Assembly (NCBI RefSeq): GCF_031127835.1
Contig: NZ_JARXHX010000011.1
Location: forward strand, 1-64,000
Direction: 5' to 3'
DNA: 64,000 nucleotides
Source: Pelagicoccus sp. SDUM812002
GTDB lineage: Bacteria > Verrucomicrobiota > Verrucomicrobiia > Opitutales > Opitutaceae
The notes beneath the pieces were generated by a model. That model ran no database searches and was not told where the DNA came from. It was given only the letters and a program-made list of their open reading frames with translations. Position 1 is the first letter of the stretch, and each line of letters opens with the position of its first letter. Shown here piece by piece: positions 7,954-15,942 of the stretch. The translations under genes were made by a program, and so were the position numbers.

Positions 7954-10029
7954 ATGAGATCGACTATAATTACAAGGCAAGGCCTCCTCCTTACCCTAAT
8001 CCTAGGCACAGTATTGCACGCGCATGCTAAAACAGCCGTTCCCGATGGCGGTGTGAGCATTATTCCTAGTAACGCCATCACCAGCTTTTTCTGGCCAGGC
8101 AACTTCAACAATAGCCCCGTTGCTTCCGCAGAGGTCGTTTCCGCCGACCATCCCGACTTCAACGAAGCGCTGCGCGTCACCGTGAGTAACCCAGCCGGGC
8201 AATACTGGAATGGAGCGCTTCAGATCAACAGCACCGCTGCTGTTTCTCAGGGGGACGTTATCTTCGTTCGCGCCTTCTTTCGCTCCATCGAATCGAAGGA
8301 CGAATCTGGGGTCGGTTTCGCAACCGTATTCCCACAAGGCCCAGAGCCCGACTACACGAAGTACTTTCAGCGCGAGATCACTGCCGGAAAGAACTGGGTC
8401 GAGTACATGTTTCCCTTTGAAATGTCCGAGAACCGTCCCATCGGCACGCTCTCCTTGCAAATCGGCGCTGGAGCCGGATCCAAAACGCAAATCTGGGAAA
8501 TTGGCGGAATCGAAATGCTCAATTTTGGAAACTCCCTCGAAGTAGCGGACCTCCCCATCACTCGTCCTACCTACGCCGGACGCGATCCGGACGCTAGCTG
8601 GAGAATCGCAGCCGCGGAGCGCATCGAACAGCACCGCAAAGGAAATTTCAGCATCCAGGTATTGGATACAGATGGATCGCCCCTCCCCGATGCGGAAGTG
8701 AGCGTCGAGTTCGTACGTCACGCCTACCACTTCGGTTCGGTCATCGTCGCCCATCGCCTCTTTAGCGACGCTCCGGACGACATCCTCTACCGGGAGAAAT
8801 TCCTCGACCTTTTCAACCAAAGCGGACCGGAGAACGACTTGAAATGGGCACCCTGGGCTGGCGAATGGGGGAACCTCTACAGCTCCCAACAAACCATCAA
8901 CGCTATGCAGTGGCTGCAAGACCGCGGAATCTACACCCGCGGTCACGTCATGGTTTGGCCTTCCAAGCGCAACCTGCCGAACCTCATGCAAGAGTACCTT
9001 CCCGAAGGTGATCCCGCCAACGCCGATCCCGCCGCTAAGCAAGTCGTGCTGGATCACATCGACGACATTGCCAGTCGCACCGAAGCTGTAATCGAGGAGT
9101 GGGATGTGCTCAACGAGCCCTACGATAACTTCTACCTCATGGAGGCTTTCGGCGACGAAGTGATGCTCGATTGGTTCGAACGCGCTCGAGCCAACCTCCC
9201 CCAACATGGGCTCTTCATCAATGACTACAGCATACTCTCTGGAGGCGGTCGCGACTTCGCGCACCAACAGCATTTCGAAGACACCATAGAGTATTTGGTT
9301 TCCAACGACGCCCCTGTCACGGGCATCGGTATGCAAGGTCACTTCAGCGCCTCACCTACTGGAATCGAGCTTGTCTACAGCATCCTCGAGCGCTTCCACA
9401 ATGCGTTCCCCGAGCTCGATATTCGCGTTACCGAATTCGACGTGAGTACCGAGGACGAAGAAATGCAGGCTGACTACACGCGAGACTTTCTGACGATCAT
9501 GTTTAGCCATCCTGCCACCTTAGGCGTACAGGCGTGGGGCTTCTGGGAAAACGCCCATTGGAGGCCAGCCGCCGCTATGTACACCGCCGACTGGCGAGAA
9601 AAACCAAACGCTGTCGCTTGGCGGGAGCTCACTCAAGAAACGTGGTGGAACGACTTCTCCGGCACGACCAACTCAAACGGAGAGTTTTCTGCGCATGGAT
9701 TTTACGGCGACTATCAAGTAACCGTGACGCAGGGTTCAAAAGTTCAGCAATTCCCCCTCCCTCTCCGGAAAGGGGGCGCCAATCAAGTCCAGGTCTTACT
9801 CGGAATTCCCCATCCACGTACTCCTAGCGACCTGAGAGCGAGCAGCGCGGCGACCGGACCTGTAGTTGAATTTCCTGACACAGAGGAAGGTGCCTATTAT
9901 CTGGAAGCCTCCGAAGATCTCAAAAAGTGGTCGACTCTGCATAAAATCAAAGCAACATCCGCTGATGTCCTCTACCGCATGCCGTTGCCCGACGACGGCG
10001 TCGTGTTCTACCGCCTCGCTAAAGACTGA
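7954..10029 (+). CDS. Exported GH10 endo-1,4-beta-xylanase, multidomain
   Basis: Hydrolyses beta-1,4-xylan backbones outside the cell or in the periplasm. Residues 1-25 are a signal peptide (ending HAHA/K). Residues ~35-190 form a beta-sandwich resembling a carbohydrate-binding module. The GH10 barrel spans ~220-570: substrate-subsite region NDLKWAPWAGEWG, HVMVWPS, acid/base Glu388 in WDVLNEPYDN, and nucleophile Glu494 in RVTEFDVS, 106 residues apart as usual for the family. Early in the barrel sits an inserted beta segment (GNFSIQVLDTDGSPLPDAEVSV). The last ~60 residues end in VVFYRLAKD, a C-terminal module often seen on exported Opitutales proteins. It stands alone; a run of eight C precedes the start by 6 bases. 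Confidence 0.93.
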   Translation: MRSTIITRQGLLLTLILGTVLHAHAKTAVPDGGVSIIPSNAITSFFWPGNFNNSPVASAEVVSADHPDFNEALRVTVSNPAGQYWNGALQINSTAAVSQGDVIFVRAFFRSIESKDESGVGFATVFPQGPEPDYTKYFQREITAGKNWVEYMFPFEMSENRPIGTLSLQIGAGAGSKTQIWEIGGIEMLNFGNSLEVADLPITRPTYAGRDPDASWRIAAAERIEQHRKGNFSIQVLDTDGSPLPDAEVSVEFVRHAYHFGSVIVAHRLFSDAPDDILYREKFLDLFNQSGPENDLKWAPWAGEWGNLYSSQQTINAMQWLQDRGIYTRGHVMVWPSKRNLPNLMQEYLPEGDPANADPAAKQVVLDHIDDIASRTEAVIEEWDVLNEPYDNFYLMEAFGDEVMLDWFERARANLPQHGLFINDYSILSGGGRDFAHQQHFEDTIEYLVSNDAPVTGIGMQGHFSASPTGIELVYSILERFHNAFPELDIRVTEFDVSTEDEEMQADYTRDFLTIMFSHPATLGVQAWGFWENAHWRPAAAMYTADWREKPNAVAWRELTQETWWNDFSGTTNSNGEFSAHGFYGDYQVTVTQGSKVQQFPLPLRKGGANQVQVLLGIPHPRTPSDLRASSAATGPVVEFPDTEEGAYYLEASEDLKKWSTLHKIKATSADVLYRMPLPDDGVVFYRLAKD

Positions 10030-10122
10030 TTACCACTCATTGCTTTCAGAGTTGAGCAGTTCGAGTAATCCCTTTTAAGTGCCGACAAATCCTCATTCCT
10101 CAAAATCCAACCTTATAAAAAT

Positions 10123-10431
10123 ATGGATCCAAAGACTCGTGGCATCATCGCCTACATTACGCTCATCGGCTGGGTCATAGCCCTCGTGACCAATACCCCG
10201 AAAGACGAACAAACGTCTTTCCACATCCGGCAAATGCTCGGAATCATGCTCATCGGACTCGCCTCGAGCATGCTGACAGTAATTCCCATTCTGGGCCTTA
10301 TCATCTGGCCGCTTGGCACTATCGCTGCATTCGTCTTGTGGGTCATCGGGCTCATTAGCGCCATCGAAGGTTCCCGCAAGCCCGTGCCCTTTATTGGAGA
10401 ACACTTCCAAGACTGGTTCAAGGGGCTCTAG
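10123..10431 (+). CDS. Small membrane protein, DUF4870-like
   Basis: The 102 residues contain three predicted membrane helices. The first (GIIAYITLIGWVIALVTN) is followed by TSFHIRQMLGIMLIG and by LIIWPLGTIAAFVLWVIGLISAIEGSRKPVPFIGEHFQDWF. The HxRQ-like loop and the closing P-hydrophobic-G amphipathic tail are typical of the DUF4870/Tic20-like family. Function of the family is unknown. Confidence 0.8.
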   Translation: MDPKTRGIIAYITLIGWVIALVTNTPKDEQTSFHIRQMLGIMLIGLASSMLTVIPILGLIIWPLGTIAAFVLWVIGLISAIEGSRKPVPFIGEHFQDWFKGL

Positions 10432-10466
10432 CTCGAAGGCCTAAAAACGACTCCTTTTCAACCATG

Positions 10467-10502
10467 GCCCCGCCCGCGCCCTTTCGCGTAGCGGGGCTTT
10501 TT
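10467..10502 (+). terminator. Rho-independent terminator
   Basis: GCCCCGC (10467-10473) pairs with GCGGGGC (10491-10497), with an inner CGCG stem, followed by five T. It ends the DUF4870-like transcript. Confidence 0.88.
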
Positions 10503-10625
10503 CGTACCCAAGTCGCGAGACGCCTTTTCGTTACTCAAATCCTAACGATCGGTGTTGCGGGTGGTGCGTTTCGCAACATCCTTCGCCTTTAATCTTCCTC
10601 AAAAAACTAAATAAATCTCCTCACT

Positions 10626-11513
10626 ATGGCACAAGAAGATCCTGCAACTACCAGCGTCGCCTCAGAAGTCGCTGAAACTACCTCCGTATTCCTCGGCATC
10701 GACATAAATGGAATCGGAGAAACCCTCACGGAGAAAGTTTCCGTGTACGGCCTCAGCCTCCTCGCTGCGATCGTCATCTTCGTGGTCGGTCGCCTCGTCG
10801 CGAACCTCATCACCAAGGGACTGCGCGGGGTGATGGAGCGACGCAAAATCGACCCGTCTCTCGTCGGTTTTGCCACCGGACTCTCCCACGCGTTGTTGAT
10901 GACCTTCGTCATCATCGCAGCCCTCAGCCGTGTCGGCATCCAAACCACTTCCCTCGTCGCCATAATCGGCGCTGCCGGACTCGCAGTCGGACTCGCCTTG
11001 CAAGGCTCCCTCTCGAACTTCGCAGCTGGCGTGCTTATCATCATTTTCAAACCCTATCGCGTGGGTGACTACGTGGTGGCGAGCGGAGCGGAGGGAGTCG
11101 TCGAGGACATTGGAATATTCACCACCACCGTCGTCACCCTCGACCACCGTACCCAAATCATTCCAAACTCTGTAGCCACTAGCGGAGTCATTGAAAACTA
11201 TACCAAGAAAGGTATCCGCAGATTGGATATAGTACCTGGAGTCAGTTACGGAGACGACATTCGCAAGGTGAAGAAGGTGCTTGAGGAAATCATAGCCGCC
11301 GAGCCACGGGTACTCGCCGAACCGAAGCCCTTCGTGGGAGTCGCAGCGATGGCAGACAGCTCCGTCAACTTCGCATTTCGCCCTTGGGTAAAAGTCGAAG
11401 ACTACTGGGACCTCTTCTTCCACTTCAACGAGCAAATAAAGATTCGTTTCGATGAGGAAGACATCACTATCCCATTCCCACAGCGCGACGTTCACCTCTT
11501 CGAACAGAAGTAG
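10626..11513 (+). CDS. mscS: Small-conductance mechanosensitive channel MscS
   Basis: A stretch-gated channel that releases solutes on hypo-osmotic shock. At 295 residues it matches the E. coli prototype. Three N-terminal membrane helices are present; the pore helix carries the Gly/Ala-packed signature AAGLAVGLALQGSLSNFAAG followed by the beta domain start IFKPYRVGDYVV. The middle beta domain has the family motif HRTQIIPNS, and the C-terminal alpha/beta domain ends in IPFPQRDVHL. Its own promoter is likely because a strong terminator lies upstream. Confidence 0.95.
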   Translation: MAQEDPATTSVASEVAETTSVFLGIDINGIGETLTEKVSVYGLSLLAAIVIFVVGRLVANLITKGLRGVMERRKIDPSLVGFATGLSHALLMTFVIIAALSRVGIQTTSLVAIIGAAGLAVGLALQGSLSNFAAGVLIIIFKPYRVGDYVVASGAEGVVEDIGIFTTTVVTLDHRTQIIPNSVATSGVIENYTKKGIRRLDIVPGVSYGDDIRKVKKVLEEIIAAEPRVLAEPKPFVGVAAMADSSVNFAFRPWVKVEDYWDLFFHFNEQIKIRFDEEDITIPFPQRDVHLFEQK

Positions 11514-11546
11514 GCGAAGCTTCACGCAAAGAAAAAATTCGCATCG

Positions 11547-11577
11547 ACGCGGGCGCGAGTTCAAGCTCCGTCCGCGT
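11547..11577 (+). terminator. Probable terminator of mscS
   Basis: ACGCGGGCG pairs with CGTCCGCGT (one G-T pair) around a loop that can itself form GAG/CTC; three T follow after the stem. It is 34 bases after the mscS stop. Confidence 0.5.
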
Positions 11578-11736
11578 TTGGCGTATCAACTGGTGGGCTC
11601 TCGACCCAGTTGAAATAATCCAAGCCATTTTACGTGGGCGTACTTATAGCGCCCTATTCATTAGCTAATACCCACCGATCCGTAGCAATAGATAATGGAA
11701 CCACCCGTTAGTTTTGAAGAACCATACTAACCTACT

Positions 11737-12180
11737 ATGAAACACATCTTACAGAAACTAGTCCTCTCACTCGCGTTGGCCACCGCTTCCACTCTGGCCG
11801 CCGCAGAACTCGAAATCACTGGAAACGACACTATGCGTTTCAACGTGACGGAACTCGAAACGACCGTCGGCGAAGAAACGACCGTGACTTTCAAAAACGT
11901 CGGCACGCTTCCTAAAGCAGCTATGGGCCACAACTTCGTCGTTCTGAAACCAGGCACCGACCTCGCCTCGTTCGGCAACGCCGCCATCGCCGCGGCAGGG
12001 AACGACTATATTCCCACCGAGGAAACGTTCGCACAGCAAGTCATAGCCCACACGAAGGTGCTGGGGCCGGGCGAAAGTGACTCCGTTAGCTTCACCATAG
12101 CAGAGCCGGGCGAGTACCCGTTCATCTGCTCCTTTCCTGGACACTGGGCCATTATGAAAGGCGTGTTGCAGGTGAAGTGA
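11737..12180 (+). CDS. azu: Azurin, type 1 copper protein
   Basis: A periplasmic blue-copper electron carrier. Residues 1-23 are a signal peptide (LALATASTLAAA). The mature part is ~124 residues, close to known azurins. All copper ligands are visible: His65 in MGHNFV, Cys131, His136 and Met140 in the ICSFPGHWAIMKG loop. The paired strands FNVTELETTVGEETTVTFKNVG are typical. It begins a three-gene unit with a membrane protein (10-base gap) and a DUF2071 protein. The electron partner is not in the window. Confidence 0.95.
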   Translation: MKHILQKLVLSLALATASTLAAAELEITGNDTMRFNVTELETTVGEETTVTFKNVGTLPKAAMGHNFVVLKPGTDLASFGNAAIAAAGNDYIPTEETFAQQVIAHTKVLGPGESDSVSFTIAEPGEYPFICSFPGHWAIMKGVLQVK

Positions 12181-12190
12181 GGAAACGGCC

Positions 12191-12613
12191 TTGCCTCACC
12201 TCCATACAGTTTCCCTTACAATCGACTTCGGCCTGCTCGTTCTTATTTGGATCGTGCAGGCCGTCATCTATCCAAATTTCCACTACCTAGAAGCGAAAGC
12301 GTTCGAGCAACGTCACCGGAGATACACCAGGGCGATGGGCTTTATCGCAGCTCCTTTGATGATTGCTCAGCTTTCAGCGACGAGCACCCTGCTTTTCGAT
12401 TCCCCGACGGACTTATTTCGTCTCCTCCATTTCACGCTCGTCGCTTTCACATGGATCACGACTTTCTTGGTTTCCGTGCCTCTTCACAACAAGCTACACA
12501 TGGGAGGAAGGCGCCAAGAAATAATCAGCAAGCTTGTATCCACTAATTGGGCTCGTACTGCGGCATGGACAACTATCTTTGGAATCAGCCTTGCCGACCT
12601 CGCGAAACGATGA
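12191..12613 (+). CDS. Four-helix membrane protein, unknown
   Basis: About 140 residues with four predicted membrane helices (TIDFGLLVLIWIVQAVIYPNF, MGFIAAPLMIAQL, LLHFTLVAFTWITTFLVS, WARTAAWTTIFGISL). The charged loop AFEQRHRRYTRAMGF and VPLHNKLHMGG resemble DUF1772-like small membrane proteins, but identification is not firm. Start is TTG, with GAGG in the end of the azurin gene as ribosome-binding site. Its stop overlaps the next start as ATGA, indicating translational coupling. Confidence 0.7.
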   Translation: MPHLHTVSLTIDFGLLVLIWIVQAVIYPNFHYLEAKAFEQRHRRYTRAMGFIAAPLMIAQLSATSTLLFDSPTDLFRLLHFTLVAFTWITTFLVSVPLHNKLHMGGRRQEIISKLVSTNWARTAAWTTIFGISLADLAKR

Positions 12614-13338
12614 ACCAACATCCCGCCTTCGGTCAAACCGATCACCGGCCTTGGGCTCCGCCCGAACGGCCTTGGGTTCTCCAGCAGGAGTGGCTCAACT
12701 TGCTCTTCATCCATTGGGAAATCGCCGTGGAGGACCTGCGGTCGCTCATTCCCAATGAATTGGAAATCGATACCTACGACGGACGTGCCTGGCTCGCCGT
12801 CGTGCCTTTCTCCATGCGGGGTGTCGCCCCGCGAGCCTGCCCCAAGCCGCGAGCCATCAGCGACTTTCCCGAAATCAATATCCGTACCTATGTCATTAAG
12901 GACGGCAAACCGGGTGTCTGGTTCTTCAGCCTTGATATTCCGCATCGGCTCCCCGTTTGGATCGCCCGACGCTTTTTCCATCTGCCGTATTTTCTCTCGG
13001 AGATGTCGGTCGAAACCCGAGGCGAGAAGACATGCTACCGCTCCGTTCGCAGCGACCGCAGCTTCGACGCAAGCTACCACGGTCTCGAACCGCACGCGGC
13101 CATCGCAGGCAGTTTCGATCTTTGGGCAACTGAGCGCTACTGCTTCTACGCCGAAAGCAAGAAAGGGGATCTTTACCGGGCCGAAGTCCAGCACCCGAAA
13201 TGGCCCCTTATGACCGCCCGCTGCGAGGTCCATAAAAACAGCATGCTCGACGCGTTCCCAGTGGGAGAACAGCACCCGAGCATTCTTTTTAGTAAGAGCC
13301 TTTCCGTTGTCGCTTGGTGGCCACGACGGATCGGCTAG
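12610..13338 (+). CDS. DUF2071 (YqjF-like) protein
   Basis: A 242-residue cytosolic protein of the DUF2071 family. Family features are WLNLLFIHWEIAVEDLRSLIP near the N-terminus, DTYDGRAWLAVVPFSMRG, NIRTYVIKDGKPGVWFFSLD in the centre and the HPKWPL region near the C-terminus. The ATG overlaps the TGA of the upstream membrane protein by one base each way (ATGA), so it is the last gene of the azurin unit. The family has an acetoacetate decarboxylase-like fold; its role here is not known. Confidence 0.9.
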   Translation: MNQHPAFGQTDHRPWAPPERPWVLQQEWLNLLFIHWEIAVEDLRSLIPNELEIDTYDGRAWLAVVPFSMRGVAPRACPKPRAISDFPEINIRTYVIKDGKPGVWFFSLDIPHRLPVWIARRFFHLPYFLSEMSVETRGEKTCYRSVRSDRSFDASYHGLEPHAAIAGSFDLWATERYCFYAESKKGDLYRAEVQHPKWPLMTARCEVHKNSMLDAFPVGEQHPSILFSKSLSVVAWWPRRIG

Positions 13339-13354
13339 AGTATAGACGTTTCAA

Positions 13355-13666
13355 CTACGACAAGTAGCTGCAAACGTATTGGCAAGTGTCGGCAACATCT
13401 ATGGTGAAACCTGAGTTTGCTCCCACTTCGAAATAAGTTCCAGCTTCGTAGGTCTTGGATTCGCTCTCGCCGTCGAGCGTCACCACGCAGGAGCCGCGCG
13501 GGATTTCCATGCGCTCCGCAGCAACCGTGTCGAAATGGAACTTGCCCCCGAGAATAACTCCGAGGGTCTTCTTGTCACCTTCTGCGGTGACGATGGTGTG
13601 CGATACGACCTTCCCGTCGAAGTAGATGTTCGCTTCAGCATGTGCAGTTACGTTTTCAAATTGCAT
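13355..13666 (-). CDS. ppnP: Pyrimidine/purine nucleoside phosphorylase PpnP
   Basis: A single-cupin enzyme that phosphorolyses several nucleosides to base plus ribose 1-phosphate. The 103 residues match the family's ~95-105 length. Signature segments are ANIYFDGKVVSHTI, KTLGVILGGKFHFDTVAAERMEI, RGSCVVTLDG and the C-terminal CQYVCSYL. The frame is open ten codons further upstream, but family alignments start at this Met. It lies convergent with the DUF2071 gene with a 16-base gap. Confidence 0.92.
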   Translation of the reverse strand: MQFENVTAHAEANIYFDGKVVSHTIVTAEGDKKTLGVILGGKFHFDTVAAERMEIPRGSCVVTLDGESESKTYEAGTYFEVGANSGFTIDVADTCQYVCSYLS

Positions 13667-13721
13667 CCGGCCTGCATCAGGCATCATCGCGATCATGGCA
13701 AGGAAGAATCGAAACTGCCAC

Positions 13722-13759
13722 GTAGCGCCGAGCTTTAGCCAGTATCCGCGCTGCAGGAT
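13722..13759. repeat. Dispersed palindromic repeat, copy E
   Basis: Starts GTAGCGCCGAGCTTTAGCC and ends CCGCGCTGCAGGAT. The closing segment matches the family found at 52-58 kb. A near-complementary GGCTGAAGCTC lies 30 bases further on, so the transcript may fold. Confidence 0.55.
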
Positions 13760-13806
13760 CCATTCTACGTGGAAACGGGCTGAAGCTCAGCACTAGGAAA
13801 ACAGGA

Positions 13807-13835
13807 AGGCGGCTCGCGCCTAAAACGAGCCGCCT
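13807..13835. terminator. Terminator of the pfl operon
   Basis: AGGCGGCTCG (13807-13816) pairs perfectly with CGAGCCGCCT (13826-13835), loop of 9 bases. It lies 36 bases beyond the stop of the antiporter gene. Confidence 0.7.
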
Positions 13836-13870
13836 CTGACGGGTGGGGTAAACGAGAAAACAAACCTACC

Positions 13871-15121
13871 TTATGCTTGGCTCAACTTCATCGCCCGAAT
13901 TTTGCGGATGTTGACCTGAATCAACACCGAACAAACAAGGGCGAAGACGAAGAAACCGGCGAAAATTTGAAGCGTCTGCTCATAGCTGCCGGTAGTCTCA
14001 CGAACACGAGCGGCGATCAATGGACCTACTAAGCCTGCTGCAGCCCACGCCGTGAGAATGTTTCCATGGATGGCCGAAAGCCGCTTCGTCCCAAACACAT
14101 CGCCTATGTAAGCGGGAATCGACGAGAAGCCCCCGCCATAACAGGTCAGGATGAGGAACACTACTGCCTGAAACAGGAATGAACTCGTAGTCTTCGGCAG
14201 GACGAAGAACGCCACGATCTGGATCATGAAAAATGCCGTGTAGGTCATCGGACGTCCGATGATGTCTGAAAACGAAGCCCAGGAGATGCGTCCAATCCCG
14301 TTGAAGAGACCCATCAAGCCGACCATTGTCGCAGCTGCCGCCGGCGTGAGACCCGCGATTTCCTGGGACATGGGAGATGCCACCGAGATGACCGCGATAC
14401 CGCAGGTGATGTTGATAAACAACATAATCCACAGGTAATAGAAACGGATGGTGCCGAGTGCCTCGATCGAATTGAGCTGCTCCAAGTCCTCGGTCTTCTT
14501 GATCTTGCCGGACGCTTTCGCGGCGCTGAAGCCCTCCGGCTCCCAACCTTCAGGCGGAGGGGCTAGGTACTGGGCAGAGGCCATCATGATGACGAAGTAG
14601 CTGCAGCCGAGAACGTAAAACGTCGCTGCGATTCCGAAGTGCGTAATGAGAAACTGGATCAAGCTACTCGCGAGAAGAGCGCCGAAACCAAAGCCCATGA
14701 TCGCGAGGCCGGTCGCCAATCCGCGACGGTCCGGGAACCACTTCACCAAGGTCGAGACCGGGCAAATGTAGCCCACACCCAATCCGACACCGGCGATTGC
14801 TCCGTATCCAAGGTAGAATACATAAAGCTGGTTCATCGAAACGCCAAGTCCAGCAACGATCAGCCCTGCGCTGTAGAAAGCGGCCGAGAGCATGCCGCTT
14901 TTGCGGGGGCCCATTCGCTCGATCATTGGGCCGAGAAAAGCCGCGGACAGACCTAAAAACAGAATTGCGATACTGAAGGCCCAGGCTGTCTGCGTCGGCT
15001 CCCAGCCGAGCTCTGCGAGCAATGGTTTCTTGAATACGCTATACGCGTAGACCGCTCCAATCGATACATGAACGCCAACCGCCGAAGCGGCGATCAGCCA
15101 ACGGTTCTTTATCTTTTTCAT
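13871..15121 (-). CDS. OFA-family MFS antiporter (oxalate/formate type)
   Basis: Twelve membrane helices and the OFA subfamily signature: SAVGVHVSIGAVYAYSVFKKPL in helix 1, GWEPTQTAWAFSIAILFLGLSAAFLGP, and WFPDRRGLATGLAIMGFGFGAL. OFA members exchange monocarboxylates such as oxalate, formate or related anions. The gene follows pflA by 12 bases in the same operon, so export or exchange of formate is the natural reading. FocA/NirC-type channels, the common partner of pfl, are not seen here. The substrate is an inference from context. Confidence 0.9.
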   Translation of the reverse strand: MKKIKNRWLIAASAVGVHVSIGAVYAYSVFKKPLLAELGWEPTQTAWAFSIAILFLGLSAAFLGPMIERMGPRKSGMLSAAFYSAGLIVAGLGVSMNQLYVFYLGYGAIAGVGLGVGYICPVSTLVKWFPDRRGLATGLAIMGFGFGALLASSLIQFLITHFGIAATFYVLGCSYFVIMMASAQYLAPPPEGWEPEGFSAAKASGKIKKTEDLEQLNSIEALGTIRFYYLWIMLFINITCGIAVISVASPMSQEIAGLTPAAAATMVGLMGLFNGIGRISWASFSDIIGRPMTYTAFFMIQIVAFFVLPKTTSSFLFQAVVFLILTCYGGGFSSIPAYIGDVFGTKRLSAIHGNILTAWAAAGLVGPLIAARVRETTGSYEQTLQIFAGFFVFALVCSVLIQVNIRKIRAMKLSQA

Positions 15122-15133
15122 CTCTCAAAACAC

Positions 15134-15910
15134 TTAAATCGCAGTCACGCCGCGGCGGGCGAAAATCGACCGAGCCCGCTCGACTTCGTCGGCGCTCGGC
15201 TCTTTGGTTTCTGCCAGCTTGTACGGTATATCCAGCTGCTTATACTTGTTTTCCCCCATTTTGTGGAATGGGAGAATCTCTACCTTGGCTACGTTACCAA
15301 GGCTCGAAACAAAACGGGCTAACCCGTCGATATTTTCCTCCGCGTCATTGAGACCGGGAACCAGCACGAAACGTATCCAAACATCGATACCAAGCGCATC
15401 AAGGCGTTCCGCAAAGGCGAGCGTTGGGCTCAGCTCCACGCCGGTAACGTTCTTGTAGATCGATGGATCGAAGCTCTTAATGTCAAGCAGGACGAGGTCC
15501 ACGTTTTTCAGCAACGCATCCGTAGCCTTGTTTCCAAGAAATCCGGACGTATCGAGAGCGGTGTGCAGTCCTTGCTCCTTGGCCCCACGAAAGATCGCGT
15601 GGATAAAGTCTGGCTGCATCAAGGGCTCTCCACCGCTAATTGTCAGTCCACCACGCTTGATGAAGTTCTTGTACTTGACGATGTCCGCCAGCGCCTCTCC
15701 TGCAGTGGCCAGCTTGCCCGACGGTTTCCCTTGGGCATCTGGGTTGTGGCAGTACTGGCAACGAAGCGGGCAGCCGTGCAGAAAAAGCACGTAGCGAAGG
15801 CCAGGGCCGTCCACGGTGCCGCATGTCTCCACGGAGTGGATATGCCCTTGGGTTTTGAGCATCTCCTCAGTGGATAGCTGAACGTCCGGTTCTGCGAGTG
15901 TGATAGACAT
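15134..15910 (-). CDS. pflA: Pyruvate formate-lyase activating enzyme
   Basis: A radical-SAM enzyme that installs the glycyl radical on PflB. Cys47, Cys51 and Cys54 (GCPLRCQYCHNP) bind the 4Fe-4S cluster; the glycine-rich SAM motif LTISGGEPLMQ follows. N-terminal GTVDGPGLRYVLFLHGC and the DLVLLDIKS stretch are typical. The chosen ATG has a good ribosome-binding site (GAGGAGG, 9 bases ahead) in the 32-base gap after pflB; an in-frame start 12 codons upstream would overlap pflB and has no such site. Confidence 0.95.
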   Translation of the reverse strand: MSITLAEPDVQLSTEEMLKTQGHIHSVETCGTVDGPGLRYVLFLHGCPLRCQYCHNPDAQGKPSGKLATAGEALADIVKYKNFIKRGGLTISGGEPLMQPDFIHAIFRGAKEQGLHTALDTSGFLGNKATDALLKNVDLVLLDIKSFDPSIYKNVTGVELSPTLAFAERLDALGIDVWIRFVLVPGLNDAEENIDGLARFVSSLGNVAKVEILPFHKMGENKYKQLDIPYKLAETKEPSADEVERARSIFARRGVTAI

Positions 15911-15942
15911 GGGACAATCCTCCTCACGCCTTGATGAGCAGC

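Noticed and set aside
8002-9342. 446-codon minus-strand frame over the xylanase gene
   Set aside because: It is antisense to a confident GH10 enzyme with both catalytic residues. Its translation has no domain and the codon-position bias belongs to the plus-strand gene.
10662-11564. 300-codon minus-strand frame over mscS
   Set aside because: Antisense shadow of a complete MscS channel. The translation is low complexity and without family motifs.
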